Part shown: one piece after another, positions 56,399-64,000 of the stretch
How the letters are laid out: each line of letters opens with the position of its first letter
Numbering within the stretch: position 1 is the first letter of the stretch
From: Turnera subulata
Lineage: Eukaryota; Streptophyta; Magnoliopsida; Malpighiales; Passifloraceae
Length of the DNA: 64,000 nucleotides
Assembly (NCBI GenBank): GCA_028386065.3
Contig: JAKUCV010000869.1
Span: 79,900-143,899, forward strand
Direction: 5' to 3'
Notes under the pieces: model-generated
The model's database searches: none
What the model saw: only the letters and a program-made list of their open reading frames with translations
What the model was told of the DNA's origin: nothing
Program-made: the position numbers and the translations under genes

Positions 56399-56725
56399 AT
56401 GCCTGCTCCATCCTCGGTCTTCTTTGTCGAAGGTGCCAATCTTGGCAGAAGGAACCGACTGGCTTACAGCATGGTCAACGAACGTGCTGAAGAGCTGCCG
56501 AATGAGCTCGGCAGAATGCCACGTCTAGTTTTCGTCGACGAGCTCTACTCCTCAAGATTCTTCGTCACTCCCATGGAAGAGGTGTTCTTCCTAGAGGACC
56601 ATGGGACACTGAGGACTTCATACTACGGCTCAGCAAACTCCGTGATGTTCTTCATCTCGGATAGGCTACAGGAGTTCAACTTGGAGTCCACTTGCCAGAC
56701 TGTGGAGCAAGGTGCTTACTACTAG
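56399..56725 (+). CDS. Antisense ORF a2 of the large LTR element, 108 aa
   Basis: Complete open frame, MPAPSSVFFVEGANLGRRN to a stop. It has a regular mix of charged and hydrophobic residues, FVDELYSSRFFVTPMEEVFFLEDHG in the middle, no low complexity, and so looks like a folded protein, but I do not recognise it. The stop is 4 bp before the ATG of a3, so both could be on one transcript. Confidence 0.5.
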   Translation: MPAPSSVFFVEGANLGRRNRLAYSMVNERAEELPNELGRMPRLVFVDELYSSRFFVTPMEEVFFLEDHGTLRTSYYGSANSVMFFISDRLQEFNLESTCQTVEQGAYY

Positions 56726-56731
56726 CTCTCA

Positions 56732-57082
56732 ATGACAGCCCAGAGCATACCCAGAATGACTCGGCTACCTCCAACCTGGCCAAAGGTACGGCTACTGGTG
56801 TGGAACTTCAGAGGAGTAGCAAGGCGTGCTCAAGAATTCTCGCGTACTTTGAGGGACTTGAAGAACCAGTATAAGCCGAACATGGTTCTTCTGACGGAGA
56901 CACAGTGGCAACCACGGGACGATCACGGTCTGATCCCGTTCCGGTTCCCTCAAGCTAACCGATTCGAGATTCCTGGCCAGCGCGACAGAGGCGGCATGTG
57001 GTTCTCTTGGAGCGACAGAGTCACGGTCAACGTCAATAGTGACGCAAACAGCTTCCGTGTCAACGTCGTTGCGAACCGTTAA
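56732..57082 (+). CDS. Antisense ORF a3: truncated LINE-type endonuclease (EEP) N-terminus, 116 aa
   Basis: VRLLVWNFRGVARRAQEF, then LKNQYKPNMVLLTETQW and GGMWFSWSDRVTV follow strands 1-4 of the exonuclease-endonuclease-phosphatase fold as found at the start of plant LINE ORF2 (compare WNCRGAGNREF at 17.1 kb). The E of LLTET is the metal-binding Glu position. It ends by a stop after strand 4-5, so the S-D-H active-site half is absent and no nuclease activity is expected. Best explained as capture of a LINE 5' part (ORF1-like a2 plus start of ORF2) in antisense, or as a repurposed short protein. Confidence 0.6.
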   Translation: MTAQSIPRMTRLPPTWPKVRLLVWNFRGVARRAQEFSRTLRDLKNQYKPNMVLLTETQWQPRDDHGLIPFRFPQANRFEIPGQRDRGGMWFSWSDRVTVNVNSDANSFRVNVVANR

Positions 57083-57380
57083 ATGTATTTTTATTTTTAT
57101 ATAATATCAAGAATCAATGTAATATTACCCTTTTTATATAATATAAAATATCCATGTAATATTTCTGTTTGTACTCAAAATTTTAGCAATATTAGTAATA
57201 TTTACATTTTCACTAATTCATGGCATCATTTACCTCATGTATGAATGTTCTCCGACAGCTGGCGTCCCTTGACCGGATCCGTAATGCACTAACTAAATGA
57301 TATAAATGCAAAATGATAAACATATGGAGCGAGCTATGCACAACAAACAAGCAAAACAATCACCCAAGGACCTACAGCCC

Positions 57381-57395
57381 GCTCCGCTACCAAAA
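57381..57395 (-). other. Primer-binding site of the large LTR element
   Basis: Minus-strand TTTTGGTAGCGGAGC begins immediately inside the LTR starting at 57396 and is close to the initiator-Met tRNA complement. It sets the element's direction as minus. Confidence 0.65.
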
Positions 57396-58089
57396 TGAAA
57401 CACCCTGACCTAAATTCACCCAACTAACAGTAATTACGGCAAACAGTACCACCACGTGGCCAACATATCATTAAAGCAGGAACACATATTAATAAAAGGA
57501 AAAATAGACAATCAAAAACACAATCTCGTCACCTTGTGGGGACATCAACATTTGCACAGCGGAAGCATTTTCTAGATATTCAGTAACATTATATATGCAA
57601 GACACAATGCCTACTATTGGATCCGAGTCTTGTCCGAGGTGACGCCACAGTCGCCGGTATGCAAACCTAACCTGCAGGAACTGTATGAGGGGTGAGACCA
57701 ACCACTGTCTCACCGATAAACAAATAAACCACAGTATACATACAACCGCAAATACACCAAGCCAACACAGAACACATTAGAAGTACAGCAAGCACAAACA
57801 CAATATCGGTATCAACTTACCTGAACTAACTATACGTCAGACTTCTTATGGTAAAGCTAATCTCATAAACTCACCGACACTTGACGATAGACTACCAATT
57901 TTATTATTAGGGCCCTGTCACGTAATAAGTATTGGCCGTGCCTGGTAGCCAGGTTAGCTAACCCCAGGGTACTCCCCGTTAATCCATAAATATCACAAAT
58001 CATATCACAGATAACCGAGTCCCGCAGTCCTCGGCGGAAGTCCCGCAGTCCTTCCTATAACAAATCAACTGAGTCCCGCAGTCCTCAGC

Positions 58090-58090
58090 N
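58090..58090. other. Unresolved base marking an assembly join
   Basis: The only N that I noticed in the window. Sequence to its left is LTR interior; to its right is the host flank that should follow the LTR (TTTGTCACGGGAGAG). A gap of unknown length is likely collapsed here. Confidence 0.9.
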
Positions 58091-60623
58091 TTTGTCACGG
58101 GAGAGATTAGTGCAATAGTCGATTGGAGAAAAAAAATCAAGGGGAACAACGGGTAGTGGGGGGAAAAGGAGAAGGAAAAGAAAAGAAAAAAAAGAAAATA
58201 TCTATCAATAATTGTAGGATTAGGCAGAAAAATCTGAGCCAGCAAAAGACCTATATGCCCTTCATGCTTCTCTTGTGTTTCAAAATATCCTAGGGGCATA
58301 ATCGTCTTTTCGAAATTCGTCCCGGTTTCGAAATTACAACTTAGGCTCGGAAAATCCGATTAACTCTCCTGAGCATTGTCCAAGTCTCGGAATTGAAAAC
58401 CGAGGCTCGGTTAGCCGGGTAGAACTCTCGAAAGTTAATTCCGAGGCTCGATGATACTCCAAACGTCGTATATCCTTAGCAATCGAAATGAAGCTCGGTT
58501 ACTCCCGATAAAACTCGGAAAACCTGGTGCGGTAGAATTCACGGTTACAACGATAGAATCTATTTACCGTTGTAAGAGTTAAAATGACTCGGTAAAATCT
58601 CAAAAATTTTACCCGGGTCGTTACACTTGCCATATATGAAGTTTTACTAATAAAGTTCTTAAATAACTTGTCACGAATTTAGTTCCGGTCTTCATTAAAA
58701 GAATAAATCTCAAAATTGTGTGTAAAATATGATGTGTGGTAGATCTCTTTATTCCATTTGTCACGGGAGAGATTAGTGCAATAGTCGATTGGAGAAAAAA
58801 AATCAAGGGGAACAACGGGTAGTGGGGGGAAAAGGAGAAGGAAAAGAAAAGAAAAAAAAGAAAATATCTATCAATAATTGTAGGATTAGGCAGAAAAATC
58901 TGAGCCAGCAAAAGACCTATATGCCCTTCATGCTTCTCTTGTGTTTCAAAATATCCTAGGGGCATAATCGTCTTTTCGAAATTCGTCCCGGTTTCGAAAT
59001 TACAACTTAGGCTCGGAAAATCCGATTAACTCTCCTGAGCATTGTCCAAGTCTCGGAATTGAAAACCGAGGCTCGGTTAGCCGGGTAGAACTCTCGAAAG
59101 TTAATTCCGAGGCTCGATGATACTCCAAACGTCGTATATCCTTAGCAATCGAAATGAAGCTCGGTTACTCCCGATAAAACTCGGAAAACCTGGTGCGGTA
59201 GAATTCACGGTTACAACGATAGAATCTATTTACCGTTGTAAGAGTTAAAATGACTCGGTAAAATCTCAAAAATTTTACCCGGGTCGTTACACTTGCCATA
59301 TATGAAGTTTTACTAATAAAGTTCTTAAATAACTTGTCACGAATTTAGTTCCGGTCTTCATTAAAAGAATAAATCTCAAAATTGTGTGTAAAATATGATG
59401 TGTGGTAGATCTCTTTATTCCATTTGTCACGGGAGAGATTAGTGCAATAGTCGATTGGAGAAAAAAAATCAAGGGGAACAACGGGTAGTGGGGGGAAAAG
59501 GAGAAGGAAAAGAAAAGAAAAAAAAGAAAATATCTATCAATAATTGTAGGATTAGGCAGAAAAATCTGAGCCAGCAAAAGACCTATATGCCCTTCATGCT
59601 TCTCTTGTGTTTCAAAATATCCTAGGGGCATAATCGTCTTTTCGAAATTCGTCCCGGTTTCGAAATTACAACTTAGGCTCGGAAAATCCGATTAACTCTC
59701 CTGAGCATTGTCCAAGTCTCGGAATTGAAAACCGAGGCTCGGTTAGCCGGGTAGAACTCTCGAAAGTTAATTCCGAGGCTCGATGATACTCCAAACGTCG
59801 TATATCCTTAGCAATCGAAATGAAGCTCGGTTACTCCCGATAAAACTCGGAAAACCTGGTGCGGTAGAATTCACGGTTACAACGATAGAATCTATTTACC
59901 GTTGTAAGAGTTAAAATGACTCGGTAAAATCTCAAAAATTTTACCCGGGTCGTTACACTTGCCATATATGAAGTTTTACTAATAAAGTTCTTAAATAACT
60001 TGTCACGAATTTAGTTCCGGTCTTCATTAAAAGAATAAATCTCAAAATTGTGTGTAAAATATGATGTGTGGTAGATCTCTTTATTCCATTTGTCACGGGA
60101 GAGATTAGTGCAATAGTCGATTGGAGAAAAAAAATCAAGGGGAACAACGGGTAGTGGGGGGAAAAGGAGAAGGAAAAGAAAAGAAAAAAAAGAAAATATC
60201 TATCAATAATTGTAGGATTAGGCAGAAAAATCTGAGCCAGCAAAAGACCTATATGCCCTTCATGCTTCTCTTGTGTTTCAAAATATCCTAGGGGCATAAT
60301 CGTCTTTTCGAAATTCGTCCCGGTTTCGAAATTACAACTTAGGCTCGGAAAATCCGATTAACTCTCCTGAGCATTGTCCAAGTCTCGGAATTGAAAACCG
60401 AGGCTCGGTTAGCCGGGTAGAACTCTCGAAAGTTAATTCCGAGGCTCGATGATACTCCAAACGTCGTATATCCTTAGCAATCGAAATGAAGCTCGGTTAC
60501 TCCCGATAAAACTCGGAAAACCTGGTGCGGTAGAATTCACGGTTACAACGATAGAATCTATTTACCGTTGTAAGAGTTAAAATGACTCGGTAAAATCTCA
60601 AAAATTTTACCCGGGTCGTTACA
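58091..60623. repeat. 666-bp tandem repeat, 3 full units and 1 partial, spanning LTR end and host flank
   Basis: Units 58626-59291, 59292-59957 and 59958-60623, preceded by a partial unit 58091-58625. Each unit is 160 bp of host flank (starting with the CTTGC target duplication) joined to the last 506 bp of the LTR. I see no difference among units. A further unjoined flank copy follows at 60624-60784, with GTGGATTGG where the units have GTCGATTGG. Confidence 0.95.
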
Positions 60624-60628
60624 CTTGC

Positions 60629-61751
60629 CATATATGAAGTTTTACTAATAAAGTTCTTAAATAACTTGTCACGAATTTAGTTCCGGTCTTCATTAAAAGA
60701 ATAAATCTCAAAATTGTGTGTAAAATATGATGTGTGGTAGATCTCTTTATTCCATTTGTCACGGGAGAGATTAGTGCAATAGTGGATTGGATACTCTTCT
60801 AGTTTTAAAAAGATCTCTTTTTTTTGTTCCCCATCCGATTTCCGGAACTTTGTCCCGACTAATCCGGATTCGACTCAAATCGTGCACCAGGATATGGTGG
60901 GTGAGTTTGACAGTGAGAAATTTTTGCGTGCACAAAAACTTAAACTGGAAATCTCGCTTAAAACCACGTCGCTTTGCACAACTAGTACACATCACTTGTT
61001 TTAGTATGTTAGTATGTTTTACCAGGCTAGCATCAAGAATGTACACATCACAATTTCTTTAATTGCTTGCTCTAAGAAATCCCCACATTTTCCTCCGGAA
61101 GACAGCGACATGCAGTCAAAACGTACTGAATATATATTCAAGCTAATTAGCAAAAAATGGATTGGAAGAAGAACACGGTGAGAAGCAACCTTTTACCCGT
61201 GCTTTTGACCGTGGAGGGTAAGTAAAGGGAAGCTTCGAATAACGTCAAGTCTTTTAATTGCTTATACCCAAATTTTCAGTTGGAATAAAATGGCCAACGT
61301 TTTCCTGGGGAGAAGGCAACGTGCTACCTTAAGGTAATGTAGGAGTGGAAAGGCATTAAAAAAAAGAACAGACATCTAGAAGGAACCATTCCTGCAGAAA
61401 TTATTTTAATGCATCCAGAAGTTTAAAGTAATATATTGATGACAAAGAATAGGCGCAGCCATTTGGTCGTTTCATTTGGCTCTTTATTATTGTTTCCTTG
61501 TACTCCTCTAGAAGTAATACAAATACAAACCGTCAAACAAACTCTTATTGTCACCAAGTCCTTCCTCCTTTACCCCCCTCGTCAAACCACACCTCTGTGT
61601 ATATAACACATTTGATCCAGTCTAGCACCCAATAACTTCCTCCTTTTTCCACTACTAATGACAAGAAACCAGCTTGTACCCTTTATTCAATAGACACTTA
61701 CATCCAAAACCCAGATAACCAATTAACCATTCCACACATATTTGCCTTACA
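60629..61751. other. Intergenic, upstream of the 61752 gene
   Basis: The first 155 bp are the host flank repeated above. No gene. A TATA-like GTATATAACA at 61597-61606 lies about 150 bp before the next start codon. Confidence 0.6.
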
Positions 61752-62516
61752 ATGGTTGCTGACCAAGATTTTAGCATGGAACAGGAGGTAGCAATACTCA
61801 CTACTACTGATGTTAATGATGCAGAAGAAACACTCTCGCTCTCTGATCTTGCATTCGAGAGTAACAGTTCCGATGATTGGGACGATCATGAGTACTTCTT
61901 CAAGGAAGATGAAGTCTTATCTGTAAAGCGAGATTCCTTTGAGTTCTCAAGTGGTGAATTTTCCATCTCCAGTTCCTCACCAGATAACATCCTTTTCTGT
62001 GGGAAGCTGATTCCCAACAGGGGAGCAGCGGCAGCACTTGCAGAAAAAGCAGTTCCAGGCAAGAAGAGAGATGGGTTGAGATCAATCTCCCTGGTCACAT
62101 CAAGAACCAGTTCTTCTTCTTCAATGCATAATAATAGACAACAGAAGAGTTACAAGTCTAGTAAGAGTTTGCCAAACAACACAGAAGAAGGGTATGCAAC
62201 TGGGAGGAAGGCGCCGAATCTTGATTCCCAGTACGATTCTCCAGGGAGGAAAAGTGGTATCTGGAGGCCTCAATTGAAGTCATCAAAGAGGTATCTGTTT
62301 GCTTTTGGAGTGGGAGGATATCCAGCAGAGATGAAGTTGAGTGACATGAAGTCAAGGCAAAGAAAAGGGACTAGTCCTGCTAGGATGTTTCCAAGCCCTG
62401 ATCCTGTTGAGCATGGAATTGTTAGGAGTAGCGGTAGTAATATGGGAAACAGAGTTTTGGGTTGGAGAAAGGTTTTCCTGGCTTGCATTCCACGAATGCA
62501 AGTGGAAGATTTTTGA
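61752..62516 (+). CDS. Uncharacterised plant protein, 254 aa, paralogue of the 3615-4316 gene
   Basis: Single open exon from ATG 61752; a second ATG 8 codons in (MEQEVAIL) aligns with the start of the paralogue, so either may be used. Acidic N-terminus (LSLSDLAFESNSSDDWDDHEY), then RDSFEFSSGEFS, DNILFCGKLIP (about 78-88), a Ser-rich basic middle, PAEMKLSDMKSRQRKG and SPARMFP (about 195-218), and C-terminal WRKVFLACIPRM. The block order and several residues (SFEF, FCGK, E-M-x-L-S-D-x-K-x-R-Q, MFP, FL-x-C-x-P) match the first gene, at low overall identity. No enzyme or membrane signature. Clusters of Ser next to Arg/Lys suggest phosphorylation control. Family not recognised. Confidence 0.85.
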   Translation: MVADQDFSMEQEVAILTTTDVNDAEETLSLSDLAFESNSSDDWDDHEYFFKEDEVLSVKRDSFEFSSGEFSISSSSPDNILFCGKLIPNRGAAAALAEKAVPGKKRDGLRSISLVTSRTSSSSSMHNNRQQKSYKSSKSLPNNTEEGYATGRKAPNLDSQYDSPGRKSGIWRPQLKSSKRYLFAFGVGGYPAEMKLSDMKSRQRKGTSPARMFPSPDPVEHGIVRSSGSNMGNRVLGWRKVFLACIPRMQVEDF

Positions 62517-64000
62517 TTTCTTATCCCAGAAATTTTGAACTTGAGAATTAATTAGCCTCCTGTAATTATTGTATTTGGATTTACTGCTATAGAGTTCTAA
62601 TAACAAGTAGTATGGCCGCCCTTTGTAGTATAAAATCAGCTGGGAAGATTTACTTTATATGGAATTGCAGGTGAGTTTTATTGCAGAAGTACTGATGACA
62701 TGTTTATCCCAACTTTCACTACTTCAAAATTGATTTATCAGCAGAGGAGTAGGCAATTTTTATGGCATATGCATAGTGCAAATACATTGGTCAGATTAGA
62801 GATCAAAAGGTTTACTTGGCCAAATGTTCTGAATCAACACAGGTTCCTGTCAGAGATTATCCACTAGGCAATGCTCAACTTAACTATTGTGAATTTTGGC
62901 CTCCTATGAAGTGCCAAATGAATGGATCATTACCTCAATATCAACAGCCCTTATACAAGGTAAACAAATAATGGTTCTTACTGTAGTTTTAGTAAACGGA
63001 TGCTTTCACATGATAAATTCTCTGTTTAACAATTAATACTCCCTCACTTGCATATATGAAGCATATACAGGTGGGTCTGCCTGATAATCTCTTGCTTAGA
63101 TTCTCTTGTGGTTGTTTATTCTATTTATTTTGGTAGAGGTAGTGGATGAGTTCCTCTAGATGTGAGACTTAAAACAACCGACGCATTACAATTTACAGGC
63201 ACAAGCGTAATAACCACAATTTAAAAGGTTTCTATACAAGGGACAAGACAATAATAAATAGACCAAAAACGTATAGACAAGAATTTGGAGGGAAAAAAAT
63301 AATATTCAAGCACATGCATGTATTCAATGTGAATAATGGCATTTCTAGAAGATGAATATAAAACCCATATATTCAATGTGAATATGACTGGATCAAAAAA
63401 AAAAAAGAAAAGATGAATATAAAACCCATAAATATCTTATCTTACAAAAAGAGGAACTTTACGTGGATTGCGGATTGTAGTGTAAGAAGACAATTGTTGT
63501 CGACGAAGAAATACCAAAGCAGTGACGTCCAATTTTTTTTTTTTCAAAACGTATAATACAAACTAAATACAGCGATTATCCTCCTTAATTATTAACGTGT
63601 ACAAACCCGAGCACGCCAATGGGCCAAGTGGGTATTCACGTGGCAGCGGCCGACTAATAGATTAATTAAGCTCAAAATTACCAGGTACTGAATTAATTAG
63701 AATTTGAAGATATTAATTAATTTGATCAGTGGCTGTAATAACATATGAGCTTAATATATAATAATATGATCCTCCCATTTGGGATCCCTTCGTGTACCAC
63801 CAAAAGTGTATCTTGTTTGTGGAGATACCCAAAGTTGTTTTGGCACATTTTAATGTGCTGGAGCCACATCTTTATACGGTTTTGGCCAAACATATTAATC
63901 AATAATTAAATGATCACTTTGACTTGGTAGAAAATGAGGTTTCTATGCTTCTCAAATATAGTCAGATTATATTTTAAAGCCTGCAAATGTAGACTTTGCA
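62517..64000. other. Intergenic to end of window
   Basis: About 1.5 kb, AT-rich. A 20-bp direct repeat AGATGAATATAAAACCCATA occurs at about 63350 and 63411. A CACGTGGC G-box-like site lies at about 63637. No gene recognised. Confidence 0.55.

Larger units (their letters stand above)
51362..60623 (-). mobile_element. Large non-autonomous Ty3-like LTR retrotransposon (LARD-type), family 1
   Basis: 5-bp duplication CTTGC at 51357-51361 and 60624-60628. Left LTR 51362-54997, interior 54998-57395, right LTR from 57396. Read on the minus strand, the interior begins with TTTTGGTAGCGGAGC (57395-57381), 10 of 12 matching the usual initiator-Met primer site TGGTATCAGAGC. It ends with TTTCGGGGACGAAA and a purine stretch AAGGTGGGTAGA next to the left LTR, as in Ty3 chromoviruses. 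The 2.4-kb interior has no gag or pol; instead it carries three frames on the opposite (plus) strand. The right LTR is damaged by a gap and a tandem repeat. Confidence 0.9.
57396..60623 (-). repeat. 5' LTR of the large element, interrupted
   Basis: 57396-58089 matches the start of the left LTR almost base for base. After the single N at 58090 the sequence resumes in flanking DNA and then in the last 506 bp of the LTR. About 2.4 kb corresponding to 52056-54491 of the left LTR is missing. Confidence 0.85.

Noticed and set aside
55184..57082. Antisense ORFs as an endogenous viral gene set
   Set aside because: a3 is a LINE-type EEP fragment; no viral replicase, movement or coat motif is visible in a1 or a2.
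58091..60623. Regular repeat array resembling a CRISPR or satellite
   Set aside because: The unit is 666 bp and consists of LTR end plus host flank; there are no short repeats with unique spacers and the context is a plant nuclear genome.

Overview
This is a stretch of a plant nuclear genome, very probably a eudicot. It has spliced genes with GT-AG introns, a plant GTE-type bromodomain gene, eEF1A genes with a leader intron and telo-box promoter, a plant tRNA-Pro, and dense nested plant transposons (L1-type LINE, Mutator-like elements (MULEs), hAT, Ty3-like LTR elements). I could not name the species.

Layout. 0-15 kb is mostly host sequence: a bromodomain/NET gene (GTE family, minus strand, 8 exons, 365 aa reconstructed), an unrecognised 233-aa plant gene (minus), tRNA-Pro(AGG) (minus), a TMEM70-family mitochondrial gene (plus, 2 exons, 243 aa), a remnant of an eEF1A 3' end, a broken ribosome-inactivating-protein-like gene, a broken RING-H2 E3 ligase gene and a 3-exon cystatin-like gene. 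15.4-30.3 kb is one transposon nest. A LINE (12-bp target duplication) is split by an 11.85-kb MULE, which holds two further MULEs. One of those holds a 3.6-kb solo LTR, the other a 2.9-kb LTR retroelement with a 751-codon open frame. 30.3-46.3 kb is an eEF1A tandem array of three copies, two encoding identical 449-aa proteins and one with an in-frame 222-bp deletion, together with a truncated TMEM70 duplicate, a hAT element and a MULE. 47-60.6 kb is again mobile DNA: a second solo LTR, a MULE carrying a PPR gene fragment (Pack-MULE), and a 9.3-kb non-autonomous LTR element whose interior carries three open frames antisense to the element. 60.6-64 kb returns to host sequence with a 254-aa gene that is a diverged, oppositely oriented paralogue of the gene at 3.6-4.3 kb.

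The host part reads as a locus remodelled by repeated duplication. A TMEM70-eEF1A block was copied, one junction (31,346-31,349) can be read to within 4 bp, and the eEF1A copies have exchanged sequence since. All mobile elements look non-autonomous: I found no complete transposase or reverse transcriptase. A single N at 58,090 sits beside a perfect-looking 666-bp tandem repeat, so the 57.4-60.6 kb stretch may partly be an assembly product.

All exon boundaries, target duplications and repeat matches were read by eye from the sequence. Family names rest on motif recognition, not on a database search.
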